DNA from: Deltaproteobacteria bacterium
GTDB lineage: Bacteria > Myxococcota_A > UBA9160 > UBA4427
Assembly: GCA_016713665.1 (NCBI GenBank)
Contig: JADJOR010000002.1
Coordinates: forward strand, 992,001-1,056,000
Direction: 5' to 3'
Length of the DNA: 64,000 bases
Shown here one piece after another: positions 17,359 through 25,941 of this stretch. A program made the position numbers and the translations under genes. The notes under the pieces were generated by a model. The model was not told the origin of the DNA and ran no database searches. It saw nothing but the letters and a program-made list of their open reading frames with translations. The first letter of the stretch is position 1, and every line of letters begins with the position of its first letter.

Positions 17359-18650
17359 CACGGCCGCGCCTCCAGCCGACCGCTGAGCTCGATCGCCCCG
17401 TCCTCTGCGGTCGCCCCCCGGAGCTCGAGCCGCGAGTAGAGATCCGCGACGCGCGCGGGCCAGGGGCCGGCACCGGCGACTTCGGTCTGCGCCGCGACGA
17501 GGCGGCGGTCGAGGCTGCGCACGCGCTCGAGGTCGACGACGAGCCCGCTCGCTTCGCTCGGCTTCGCGCTCTCCGCGAGAACGGCCTCGATCGCCTCCGC
17601 GCGGTAGCCCACGAGGAGCGCGTCCGGCGTCACGACCCAGCACGGCGCGAGCTCGGGCAGGAGGGGCAGGTCTGCATAACATCCACCGTCGAGGGCGAGC
17701 CCGTTCGCGCCGCCGAAGCGGCGCGGGGCGGGCACGATCGACCAGGTCGATTCGAGCTGGCCGAGCGCCTCGGCGAGGGCCGCCTCGATCGGGGCGGCGC
17801 CGCGGTGATGGACGGCGAGGACGGCCAGGGGGACCTGGCCATCGGGAACGGGCTCGACGAAGGCGAGCTCGAGGGTGCCTTCGAGCAGCGCGCCCTCGAG
17901 CAGTCGGCCCTTCAGCGCGAAGAGCCGATCGGCCTGGCCGTCCTTCGGGACGAGGGCGGCGAGGCCGGTGCCCGAGGCCGAGCGCAGGTGCAGATGGACG
18001 AGGGTCCGGGCGGCGTCGATCCGGGCCGGGGCCGGCGGCTCGGCGGCGGGGAGGAGGAAGGCGAGGGCGCCCATCGCCTCGTCGGCCTCGAGTCGACCGA
18101 CGAGCGCGAGGCCGCCTGCGGCGTCGACGTCGAAGCGCAGCTCGAGCCGGCCGCGCTCGCCGATCGGCCATTGCAGCACGCCCGCGTGCGCGCCCCGGGC
18201 GCGCTCGAGGTGGGCTGCGAGCGCGGGCGTGAGCCCGCTCGCCTCGCGGCAGGCGAGGGCCTCGAGCGCCGGGACGGGCGCCGAGGGGGGTGTGGCCGGC
18301 TTGGGAAGTGAGAAGGCGACCTCCCGGCAGCCCTCGAGTCGGCTCCGGAGCTTCGCGGTCGCCCGGCCGGCCGGCGTGTCGGCGAGGGTGCTCGCGCGCT
18401 CGAGAAAGCGCAGCAGGGCCGGACCCTCGAAGAGCAGCGCGGGCTCTCGCTGAAGCGGATCGATCGGGGACTCCGCGCGACAGCTCACGAGGCCGAGGCC
18501 GAGGCCGAGACCGAGCGCGAGCACGAGACTGAGCCTGAGAGTCCGACCGAGCCCGAGCACGCGACCGAGTCCGACGTGAAGGCCGAGAGCCAGGCTTCGG
18601 CCGGGCAGGGCGACGAGCGACGCGATCGGGGCGGTCGGACGGCTTCGCAT
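17358..18650 (-). CDS. Lipoprotein of unknown function with poly-Gly-Leu signal
   Basis: The 430-residue product has an unusually long N-terminal leader ending in LGLGLGLGLVSC, a good lipobox (LVSC) with Cys at about residue 57. The hydrophobic core is encoded by near-perfect hexanucleotide repeats of the GGCCTC type (18486-18520), so its length could vary by slippage. The mature part resembles DUF3352-like or substrate-binding lipoproteins in general shape (alternating strands, VLAVHHRG, DALLVGYRAEAIEAVL), but I cannot name a family. It overlaps the downstream phosphodiesterase lipoprotein gene, suggesting a two-lipoprotein periplasmic unit. Confidence 0.7.
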   Translation of the reverse strand: MRSRPTAPIASLVALPGRSLALGLHVGLGRVLGLGRTLRLSLVLALGLGLGLGLVSCRAESPIDPLQREPALLFEGPALLRFLERASTLADTPAGRATAKLRSRLEGCREVAFSLPKPATPPSAPVPALEALACREASGLTPALAAHLERARGAHAGVLQWPIGERGRLELRFDVDAAGGLALVGRLEADEAMGALAFLLPAAEPPAPARIDAARTLVHLHLRSASGTGLAALVPKDGQADRLFALKGRLLEGALLEGTLELAFVEPVPDGQVPLAVLAVHHRGAAPIEAALAEALGQLESTWSIVPAPRRFGGANGLALDGGCYADLPLLPELAPCWVVTPDALLVGYRAEAIEAVLAESAKPSEASGLVVDLERVRSLDRRLVAAQTEVAGAGPWPARVADLYSRLELRGATAEDGAIELSGRLEARP

Positions 18651-18730
18651 GGGGCTCCGCGGGCGGGCGCGTCGGGCGCACCGCTTCGGTGCAAGGCATC
18701 GGCAGCCGAGCGGCAGAAGCTGAGGCTGGA

Positions 18731-20143
18731 TTACGCCTCGAGGCCGCCGTCTGCGGGCCCGGCCCGGACGTAGACGGGCCTTCCGGCGCAGAGCGTCGCG
18801 GCGACCCGCTCGGCGTCGAGGGCCTCGCGCGCCGCGCGCCAGGGCCGGTCGAGCAGGCAGAGATCCGCGGGCTCGCCGACGGCGATTCGAGAGCCGCTCT
18901 CGAAGAGCGCGAGCGCCGTCGCCGGGCCGACCGCTTCGCCGGCCGAGAGCGCTCGACCGGATCGCGTGCGCCGGGTGACGGCCGCGTGCATGGCCAGCCA
19001 CGGGTCGGGCGCGCCGTACGGGGCATCGGTTCCGGCGAGCAGCGTGACGCCGGCGTCGAGCCAGCTCTTCACGCGGTAGAGATGGGCCCGGTCGCGCGGG
19101 TCGACGTCTTCGAGATAGTCGTCGCCCCGCTCGTAGGCGAAGTTCGGCTGGGTCACGACGCGGACGCCGAGGCGCTCGACCTGCTCGATCGCTTCGGGCG
19201 GGGCGACCGAGGCGTGCTCGAGGCGATCGCCCGGGCACGCGCCTGCTGCTTCGAGGGCGGCGAGGGCGAAGTGGAGCTCGACGCGGGTGACGCAGTGGAA
19301 CGCGCAGCCGCGGCCCGCGCGATGGGCCGCCGCGATCTCCGCGACGAGCGCATCGAGGTCCGGGAGCGCGGGCTCGTCGAGCAGGAGCTTGCGCGCGTCG
19401 AGGGTGAGTCGTTCGTCGCCTGCGAGGGCTGCGAGGCTCGCGTCGCCCATCAGGCGCACACGCTGGGGCAGCGCACCCGAGCGCTGGGCCTCGCGAAAGA
19501 GCGCGGCCTGCGCGAGGTCGTTGGTCGCCGTCGCGTCGGTCACGCCGGTGACCCCGACGCGGGCGAGACGCAGGCCGGCTTCGCGCAGATCCGGCGGCGG
19601 CGGCAGCGGGAGCCGCTCGCGCAGCCACGCGTCCGCGCGGAAGAGCCGGCCGGTGGCGCGGCCCGCGCCGTCGCGTTCGATGCCGGCGAATGAAGCGTTC
19701 GACGACACGGGCGCGTCGAGGCCGAGGGCGGCGATCGCTGCCGAATTGAGGAACCAGGCGACGCCGCTTCGGTGTTGGATCCGGAGCGGTCCGCCGGGGG
19801 CGAGGCGATCGAGGCGATCGCGATCGAGAGGCCCGGCCACCGACTCGAAATAACCCGTGCCGCGACGCCAGCCGTCGGCGCTCGGGGCGGCCTGCAGGGC
19901 GCGGGCGAGGGCCTCGGCGTTCGGGACGCGCGGCGGCCCGCAGTCGATCGAGCGCAGGGCGGCGGCCAGGGAGAAGAGGTGGAGATGGTGGTCGTGAAGG
20001 CCCGGGATCAGGGCTCCGCCGGCGGCCTCGAGCCAGGGCTCGCCCGGCTCCGGCGCGAGGGCGTCTGCGATTTCGGCGATCCCGCCGGCTCGGCAGCGGA
20101 CGTCGACGATCCGGCCCGCGACCTCGGCGCCCCGGATCAGCAC
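18731..20143 (-). CDS. Amidohydrolase family protein (YtcJ-like)
   Basis: The 470-residue product belongs to the amidohydrolase superfamily. It has GLHDHHLHLFSLA (the HxH metal pair after strand 1), GCAFHCVTRVELHFAL (second metal His), LEHASVAP and LLAGTDAPYG (the catalytic Asp), with a closing small beta domain (ADLCLLDRPW, GRPVYVR). YtcJ-type enzymes hydrolyse amides or imines of unknown identity, in the cytosol. Start GTG 20143 overlaps the stop of the CoA-transferase gene by 7 nt, so the two are probably co-translated and act on the same acyl substrate. The start has no clear independent ribosome site. Confidence 0.85.
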   Translation of the reverse strand: MLIRGAEVAGRIVDVRCRAGGIAEIADALAPEPGEPWLEAAGGALIPGLHDHHLHLFSLAAALRSIDCGPPRVPNAEALARALQAAPSADGWRRGTGYFESVAGPLDRDRLDRLAPGGPLRIQHRSGVAWFLNSAAIAALGLDAPVSSNASFAGIERDGAGRATGRLFRADAWLRERLPLPPPPDLREAGLRLARVGVTGVTDATATNDLAQAALFREAQRSGALPQRVRLMGDASLAALAGDERLTLDARKLLLDEPALPDLDALVAEIAAAHRAGRGCAFHCVTRVELHFALAALEAAGACPGDRLEHASVAPPEAIEQVERLGVRVVTQPNFAYERGDDYLEDVDPRDRAHLYRVKSWLDAGVTLLAGTDAPYGAPDPWLAMHAAVTRRTRSGRALSAGEAVGPATALALFESGSRIAVGEPADLCLLDRPWRAAREALDAERVAATLCAGRPVYVRAGPADGGLEA

Positions 20144-21567
20144 GGCCGGGTCCAGGCCTCGACGAGCGCGGGCTCGATGGGGCGCAGGGCCGGGGCGGCG
20201 GCGACCGCAGGGCGCGCGCGGGGCGGGGCGACGGTCTCCGCGCCATCCCCATCGAGAACGGTCCAGGCGCCTTCTCGCAAGCGACGGGGCAGGACGAGCT
20301 CGGCCCCGCCGCCCGCCCCCGCCGCATGGGCCGCGACCTCGGCGAGGGCGAGCGAGAGCAGGCCGCCGCGGCCCTCCGACTGCAGCCCCGCGATCGCGAC
20401 CGCGGCGTATAGACCGGTCAGCGGGTCGGCGACGGCGTCGGCGCAAAAGCGCAGGCGGTCCCCCTCCGGATCGAAGGCGAGGCCCGCCGCCACCGCGGCG
20501 TCGTCGCCGAAGGCGATCCATTCGTGGTCGCGGCCGTAGCCGGTGATCGAGGCCCAGAGCCGGCCGGGGCGCGCACCGACCCAGGCGCTCGCATCGAAGC
20601 CGAGCTGCGCGAGCGCCCGGGGCCGCGCGCTCTCGAGCACGACGTCGGCGGCGTCGAGCAGGCGGATGAAGACTTCGCGATCGCGCCGGGCGGCGAGGTC
20701 GAGGGTCCCTCCGCGCTTGCCGGCATGGAGGAGATCGAAGAACGCAGGCACCCCCTCGCGTGCCCCGTCCGGCCGCGACGCGCTCTCGAGCTTGAGGACG
20801 TCGAAGCCCGCCTGCGCAAGGAGCGCGCCCGCGAGCGGACCGGCCCAGAGCGTCGACAGATCGAGCACGCGCGGCCGGCGCAGATTTCGGGACGACGCGC
20901 CTCGCTCCGGCGCGGCGCTCCGCGTCGCGTGCTCGAGGCGGAAGGGTCGGGGCGGCGCGTCGCATGCGGGCACGGCGAGGGCGACGGCGAGGCCGATCTC
21001 GCGGCCGCGTTCGACGAGGCCTGCGGCCTCGCGCTTCGCGATGGCCTGCTCGACGGCGGCCCAATCCCGCCTTGCTTCGATGTCGCCGAGCGGCGCCTCG
21101 AGCCAGGCCTCGAGCAGTCGCCAGTCGTCGTCCCGCGGCAGGTTCACGGCGAGCGCGCCGTCGCGGGCCGCGACGAGCCGCGCGCTGCCCCCGCACGATC
21201 CGCGCCCACGGCGGCCGAAGCCGAATAACGCCGCCCGCTCGCCGAGCAGCGCCGGCGCGTCGAGCGCCTCGAAGCCCGCGCCCGGGGCGAGGGCCGCGAG
21301 GGCCTGGCCCGCGCCGCGGGCCGCCGTCGCGAGGCCGCCCCCGGCGAAGCCGGGCGGACCCTCGGACTCACCGGTCAGGGCCATCGCGCCCGAGCGGGCC
21401 CACTCGAGGCCCGGGCCGACCGGCACGGAGCTTCCCGGGATCGAGCGAGCGAGGCCCGCCGAGTCCAGCAGGACTTGCGCATGCACGGCAGCGGGGTCGG
21501 GGCGCTCGTCGGGGGCGGGCCGCGCGTCGATCGGGGGCGTCCGAGCGGGTTCCGGGGCATTCGGCAT
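20137..21567 (-). CDS. CaiB/BaiF (class III) CoA-transferase-like protein
   Basis: The 476-residue product has a recognisable CaiB/BaiF N-terminal fold at about residues 230-400: RVLDLSTLWAGPLAGALLAQAGFDVLKLES, FFDLLHAGKRGGTLDL, ADVVLESARPRALAQLGF. About 220 upstream residues look like a degraded or partial CoA-transferase half. The catalytic Asp environment GDxxxG is represented only loosely (GDDAAVAAGL). Class III transferases move CoA between carboxylic acids. Degeneration of one half suggests either an altered activity or a structural partner. It leads an overlapping minus-strand gene set (amidohydrolase, lipoproteins, hydratase). Confidence 0.78.
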   Translation of the reverse strand: MPNAPEPARTPPIDARPAPDERPDPAAVHAQVLLDSAGLARSIPGSSVPVGPGLEWARSGAMALTGESEGPPGFAGGGLATAARGAGQALAALAPGAGFEALDAPALLGERAALFGFGRRGRGSCGGSARLVAARDGALAVNLPRDDDWRLLEAWLEAPLGDIEARRDWAAVEQAIAKREAAGLVERGREIGLAVALAVPACDAPPRPFRLEHATRSAAPERGASSRNLRRPRVLDLSTLWAGPLAGALLAQAGFDVLKLESASRPDGAREGVPAFFDLLHAGKRGGTLDLAARRDREVFIRLLDAADVVLESARPRALAQLGFDASAWVGARPGRLWASITGYGRDHEWIAFGDDAAVAAGLAFDPEGDRLRFCADAVADPLTGLYAAVAIAGLQSEGRGGLLSLALAEVAAHAAGAGGGAELVLPRRLREGAWTVLDGDGAETVAPPRARPAVAAAPALRPIEPALVEAWTRPC

Positions 21568-21662
21568 GGGGCTTCTCGCGGGCCGCCGACGTTAGCATTC
21601 GACCAGTGGAATCCGTATTCTCGGCCGGCCCGTTTGACGGGCGAGCTCGAGGAGATGTCGAG

Positions 21663-21974
21663 ATGGCGGTTTACAAGGCGGGGATGCGACTGAAGAGCGC
21701 GGTTTGCTCGTCGCAGATCATGATGGTCGTGGCGCCGGCGCGGGACGTGAAGCTGACCTGCGGCGGAGCGCCGGTGGTCGAGCTCTCGGCCGCGGAGGGT
21801 GCGGGCGCTTCGATCGATCCCGGCCACAAGCAGGGCACCCAGATGGGCAAGCGGTACACGAACGCCGCCGGCGACATCGAGATCCTCTGCACCAAGCCGG
21901 GCGAGGGCGGGCTCGCCGTCGACGGTGAGATGCTCGTCGTGAAGGGTGCCAAGCCGCTGCCCTCTTCGGATTAG
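21663..21974 (+). CDS. Small Cys-containing protein next to acyl-CoA synthetase
   Basis: The 103-residue product reads MAVYKAGMRLKSAVCSSQ, then VVAPARDVKLTCGG, GTQMGKRYTN, DIEILCTKPGEGGLAVDG. Three cysteines at about 15, 34 and 73 could form a metal site (CSSQ, TCGG, LCTKPGEG). There is no signal peptide or membrane helix. I recall small proteins of this kind beside acyl-CoA synthetases in actinobacteria but cannot assign a family. ATG 21663 has AGGAG about 10 bases upstream and the stop lies 15 bp before the synthetase start, so they are almost certainly one operon. Confidence 0.75.
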   Translation: MAVYKAGMRLKSAVCSSQIMMVVAPARDVKLTCGGAPVVELSAAEGAGASIDPGHKQGTQMGKRYTNAAGDIEILCTKPGEGGLAVDGEMLVVKGAKPLPSSD

Positions 21975-21989
21975 TCGGATGAGCCCAGC

Positions 21990-23522
21990 ATGAACCTGAT
22001 GATGATCCTCGAGATGGCGGCCGGGGCGATGGGTGAGCGCGTCGCCTTCCAGAACGGCGCCGATCGCCTGACCTATCAGCAGCTCTTCGACGCGGCCGGG
22101 GCCCTCGCGGCCTCCCTCGACGACGGCCGCACGAAGCATCTCGCGATGCTCGACATCTCGACCCTGGCGCTGCCGATCGGCGTATTCGGCGCGTCGTGGG
22201 CGGGCGTGCCCTTCGCCCCCCTGAACTACCGCCTGACGGATCCCGAGCTCGACGCGCTGATCGCGCAGCTCAATCCCGGCCGCCTCCTGACCGACAGCGC
22301 CCGGGCTGCGCGCCTCGGCCCGCGCCTCGCGGCGACGGGCGACGGCGACTACGTCGAGGTCGGAACCCGCGAGGCGATGCTCGCGACGGTCCGCGGCGAA
22401 GACGCCAGGCCGCGCGAGACGCCCTGGTCGATGGATCCCGACGATACGGCGATCCTGCTCTTCACGAGCGGCACGACGGGCGCACCGAAGGCCGCCGTCC
22501 TGCGCCAGAAGCACCTCGTCTCCTACGTGCTCGGGACCGTCGAGTTCATGGGCGCCGACGAGAACGACGCGTCGCTGACCTGCGTGCCGCCGTACCACGT
22601 CGCCGGGATGGCGGCGATCGCGAGCTCGGTCTACTCGGGCCGCCGCGTCGTCCAGCTCGCGAGCTTCACCCCCGAGACCTGGCTCGAGACGGCGCGCCGC
22701 GAGCAGGTGACCCATGCGTTCGTGGTTCCGACGATGATGGCGCGGATCGTCGACGCGCTCGCGGGCCAGGCCGATGCGGGGCTGCCCTGCCTGCGTGCGA
22801 TCTCGTACGGCGGCGGCAAGATGCCGCTCACGGTGATCGAGAAGGCGATGAAGCTCTTCCCGAACACCGACTTCACGAACGCCTACGGCCTGACCGAGAC
22901 CAGCTCGACGATCGCGCTGCTCGGGCCGGCGGACCATCGCGCCGCCTTCGCGAGCGCCGACGAGAAGATCCGCAAGCGCCTCGTCTCCGTCGGGCAGCCG
23001 CTGCCGACCGTCGAGCTCGAGATCCGCGATGTCGAATCCGGCGATCGGGTCGCCCCCGGCGAGCACGGCCTGATCCACGTCCGCGGCGAGCAGGTCTCGG
23101 GCGAGTACCGCGGCAAGGGCAGCCAGCTCGACGCCGAGGGCTGGTTCAACACGCGCGACGGGGGCTACCTCGACGAAGGCGGGTTCCTCTTCCTCGAGGG
23201 CCGCATGGACGACGTCATCGTGCGCGGCGGCGAAAACATGTCGCCGGGCGAGATCGAGGACGTGCTGCTGACGCATGCGGCGGTGATCGACGCCTGCGTG
23301 GTCGGGGTGCCGGACGAGCAGTGGGGCGAGGCGGTGGCCGCGGTCGTCGTCCTGTCGCCGAAGGCGCAGGCGACGCCGTCGGAGCTCCAGCAATGGGTGA
23401 AGGATCGGCTGCGATCCTCCCGCACGCCCGAGCGGATCGAGTTCTGGTCCGAGCTCCCGTATAACGAGACCGGCAAGCTGCTGCGCCGCAAGGTCCGCGA
23501 GGCGTTGCGGGAGAACGGTTGA
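21990..23522 (+). CDS. Acyl-CoA synthetase (AMP-forming)
   Basis: The 510-residue enzyme belongs to the adenylate-forming superfamily. It shows the P-loop-like ILLFTSGTTGAPKAAVL (about 150-166), TNAYGLTETSS (A5 motif), DGGYLDEGGFLFLEGRMDDV with VRGGENMSPGEIEDVLL (hinge and A8), and the catalytic Lys in NETGKLLRRK near the C-terminus. It should activate a carboxylic acid to acyl-AMP and then acyl-CoA in the cytosol; chain length or aromatic specificity cannot be read. Its TGA overlaps the TTG start of the next gene (TTGA), forming an operon with the 103-residue protein, a crotonase and a CoA transferase. Confidence 0.93.
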   Translation: MNLMMILEMAAGAMGERVAFQNGADRLTYQQLFDAAGALAASLDDGRTKHLAMLDISTLALPIGVFGASWAGVPFAPLNYRLTDPELDALIAQLNPGRLLTDSARAARLGPRLAATGDGDYVEVGTREAMLATVRGEDARPRETPWSMDPDDTAILLFTSGTTGAPKAAVLRQKHLVSYVLGTVEFMGADENDASLTCVPPYHVAGMAAIASSVYSGRRVVQLASFTPETWLETARREQVTHAFVVPTMMARIVDALAGQADAGLPCLRAISYGGGKMPLTVIEKAMKLFPNTDFTNAYGLTETSSTIALLGPADHRAAFASADEKIRKRLVSVGQPLPTVELEIRDVESGDRVAPGEHGLIHVRGEQVSGEYRGKGSQLDAEGWFNTRDGGYLDEGGFLFLEGRMDDVIVRGGENMSPGEIEDVLLTHAAVIDACVVGVPDEQWGEAVAAVVVLSPKAQATPSELQQWVKDRLRSSRTPERIEFWSELPYNETGKLLRRKVREALRENG

Positions 23523-24679
23523 GCGCCGCCGGCGCGCCCGTCTTCTCCCTGGTCGAGCTCGGCCGGGCGCTCTGCGTCCCCGATGCCGCCGAGGCCTTCT
23601 CGCCGGTCGGGGGCCCGGGCGTTCTCGCGATCGATCTCGAGGCGGCGTCGCCCGAAGCGGCGGCGCCCTGGCTCGCCTCGATCCGGGCGGCGCTGCCGGC
23701 GCTGCCCTGCGTCACGATCGCCCTCGGCACCGCCCCGTCCGCCGGAACCGGACCCGGGGCCGCGATCGCCGGCCCGCTCGCCGAGCTCGCCGCCGCCTGC
23801 GACGTCCAGCTCGCGACCCGGGCCGAGCTCGTGCCCTTCTGCATGGGTTTCGAGAAGACGCCCCTCGCCGCGCTCGCCTTCGTCCAGCTGCTGCGCGCCC
23901 AGGCGGCGGCGCAGACGACGCCTGCGACGACGGGCGGGGCGACGAATCGAGGCGTCCCGTCGGCGGCGATGCCGGAGGCCTTCGCCGAGATCGCGCGCGG
24001 CCTCGCGGCCGAGTCGTTCGTCTACTCGACGCTGCAGTCCGGCCCGGAATTCCATGCCTGGCTCGCGACCCGCCGCGCCCGGCGGCGCGCGACGACGGGC
24101 GCGCGTGGCCTGGCCGAGCCCGCCTGCCTGCTCGTCCGGGACGAGAACCGACTCGAGCTCCGGCTCAATCGACCCGCGCGCCACAACGCTTTTTCCCGCT
24201 CGCTCCGCGACGCGCTCTGCGAGGGGCTCGGCCTCGCCCTCGCCGATCCGACGATCGAGGCGGTCGTGCTGCGGGGGGAGGGCGAGTCGTTCTGCAGCGG
24301 CGGCGACCTCGACGAGTTCGGCTCGTTCCCCGATCCCGCGACGGCCCACGCCGTGCGCACGACCCGCAGCCCGGCGCTCCTCGTCGCGCGCCTCGCGGGC
24401 CGCATCCGCAGCGAGATCCACGGCGCCTGCATCGGCGCCGGCATCGAGCTGCCCGCCTTCACCGACCACGTCGTCGCCGCCGAGGACACGTTCATCGAGC
24501 TGCCCGAAGTCCGCCTCGGCCTCGTGCCCGGGGCGGGGGGCACCGTCTCGATCACACGCCGGATCGGACGGCAGCGGACCGCCTGGCTCGGCCTCTCGGG
24601 CCGCCGCATCGACGCGCGCACGGCGCTCGACTGGGGTCTGGTCGACGAGGTCCGCCTCGGGCAGCATCCGCGCGCTTGA
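23519..24679 (+). CDS. Enoyl-CoA hydratase/isomerase family, N-terminally extended
   Basis: The 386-residue product has a C-terminal crotonase domain (about 200-380): RPARHNAFSRSLRDAL, VVLRGEGESFCSGGDLDEF, EIHGACIGAGIELPAF and ELPEVRLGLVPGAGGT, with both oxyanion-hole loops and the second catalytic Glu (PEV) present. The first about 150 residues look like a separate degenerate crotonase half (VLAIDLEAASPE, VTIALG) followed by FAEIARGLAAESFVYSTLQSG. It reads like a tandem crotonase whose first copy has decayed. Start TTG 23519 overlaps the synthetase stop by 4 nt. Likely action is on the acyl-CoA made by the upstream enzyme. Confidence 0.85.
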   Translation: MSAAGAPVFSLVELGRALCVPDAAEAFSPVGGPGVLAIDLEAASPEAAAPWLASIRAALPALPCVTIALGTAPSAGTGPGAAIAGPLAELAAACDVQLATRAELVPFCMGFEKTPLAALAFVQLLRAQAAAQTTPATTGGATNRGVPSAAMPEAFAEIARGLAAESFVYSTLQSGPEFHAWLATRRARRRATTGARGLAEPACLLVRDENRLELRLNRPARHNAFSRSLRDALCEGLGLALADPTIEAVVLRGEGESFCSGGDLDEFGSFPDPATAHAVRTTRSPALLVARLAGRIRSEIHGACIGAGIELPAFTDHVVAAEDTFIELPEVRLGLVPGAGGTVSITRRIGRQRTAWLGLSGRRIDARTALDWGLVDEVRLGQHPRA

Positions 24680-24700
24680 ACGTGCTCGAACGCGCTTGAA
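24671..24700 (+). repeat. Three tandem 10-bp repeats before CaiB gene
   Basis: CGCGCTTGAA, CGTGCTCGAA and CGCGCTTGAA lie head to tail, with a degraded fourth unit beginning CGCTTTCG. They span the stop of the crotonase gene and end 30 bp before the CaiB start. The 10-bp period would place each unit on the same face of the helix. Confidence 0.65.
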
Positions 24701-24729
24701 CGCTTTCGTACGAGAAGGGGAGTCGATCG

Positions 24730-25935
24730 ATGCCGGGGCCGCTCGCGGGGATCAAGGTCGTGGAGATGGGCGTCTGGGTCGCGGGGCCGGCGGCGGGGTG
24801 CATCCTCGCCGATTGGGGCGCCGACGTCGTGAAGATCGAGCCGCCGGGGATCGGGGATCCCGCGCGCCTCTTCCGGTACATGCTGGGGGGCGATCTGCCC
24901 TTCAATCCCGTCTTCGAGAACGACAACCGCAGCAAGCGCAGCCTCGTCGCCGACCTCCGCAAGGACGAGGGCCTGCAGATCGCCCTCGACCTGATCCGCG
25001 GTGCCGACGTGTTCCTCTCGAACATCCGACCGGCGGGCCTCGCGCGCCTCGGACTCGACGCGGAGACCCTCTGCAAGCGCTTCCCGCGCCTCGTCTACGC
25101 CCTCATCACCGGCTACGGCCTGGCAGGCCCCGAGGCCGATCGCGCCGCCTATGACATCGCCGCCTTCTGGGCGCGCTCGGGCATCGCCGCCTCGCTGCGT
25201 CAGCAGGGCGCGCCGCCGCCCCATCAGCGCGGCGGCATGGGCGACCACAACGCCGGCCTCGCCGCCGCCGCTGGCATCTCGGCGGCGCTCTTCCAGCGCG
25301 AGCGCGACGGCAAGGGCCAGGTCGTCTCGACCTCGCTCCTGCGGGAGGGCATCTACACGCTCTCCTTCGACATGGCGGTCGCCATGCGCTTCGGCACGCC
25401 GATCCAGATCGGCAACCGCAAGACGATGGGCAATCCCGCGATCAACTGTTATGCGGACAGCGAAGGGAAGTACTTCTGGATCGTCGGCCTCGAGGGCGAG
25501 CGCCACTGGCCGCCGCTGGCCCGCGCCGCCGGCCATCCCGAATGGATCACCGATCCCCGCTACGCGAATCCCCGCGACCGCGCCATGAACGCCGAGGGCC
25601 TGATCGCCCAGCTCGACGCGATCTTCGCGACGAAGACCCGCGCGGAATGGGGCGCGATCTTCGATGCCGAGAAGGACCTGTGGTGGGCGCCGGTGCAGAC
25701 CGTCGACGAGGTCCTCGCCGACCCGCAGGCCGCCGCCGCCGGGGCGTTCGTCGAGGTCCCGGACGGGGATTCGACGACGCTGCTCCCGGCGACGCCGGTC
25801 GATTTCGGCGGGACGCCCTGGGCGCCCCGGGCGATGGCCCCCGAGCTGGGCCAGCACACCGACGCGATCCTGACCGAGCTCGGCCGCAGCGCGGCCGACA
25901 TCGCGCGATTGCGCGAGGCCGGGATCGTCGCCTGA
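24730..25935 (+). CDS. CaiB/BaiF CoA-transferase family protein
   Basis: The 401-residue product is a full-length class III CoA transferase: MPGPLAGIKVVEMGVWVAGP at the start, DWGADVVKIEPP, NDNRSKRSLVADLR, DVFLSNIRP and GGMGDHNAGLAAAAG. The Asp of GDHNAG is the catalytic residue that forms the acyl-anhydride and then the glutamyl/aspartyl-CoA intermediate in formyl-CoA transferase. It moves CoA between carboxylic acids in the cytosol. AGGGGAG lies 8-14 bases before ATG 24730. It ends the acyl-activation operon and faces the outer-membrane protein gene, 6 bp away. Confidence 0.92.
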   Translation: MPGPLAGIKVVEMGVWVAGPAAGCILADWGADVVKIEPPGIGDPARLFRYMLGGDLPFNPVFENDNRSKRSLVADLRKDEGLQIALDLIRGADVFLSNIRPAGLARLGLDAETLCKRFPRLVYALITGYGLAGPEADRAAYDIAAFWARSGIAASLRQQGAPPPHQRGGMGDHNAGLAAAAGISAALFQRERDGKGQVVSTSLLREGIYTLSFDMAVAMRFGTPIQIGNRKTMGNPAINCYADSEGKYFWIVGLEGERHWPPLARAAGHPEWITDPRYANPRDRAMNAEGLIAQLDAIFATKTRAEWGAIFDAEKDLWWAPVQTVDEVLADPQAAAAGAFVEVPDGDSTTLLPATPVDFGGTPWAPRAMAPELGQHTDAILTELGRSAADIARLREAGIVA

Positions 25936-25941
25936 GGCGGA

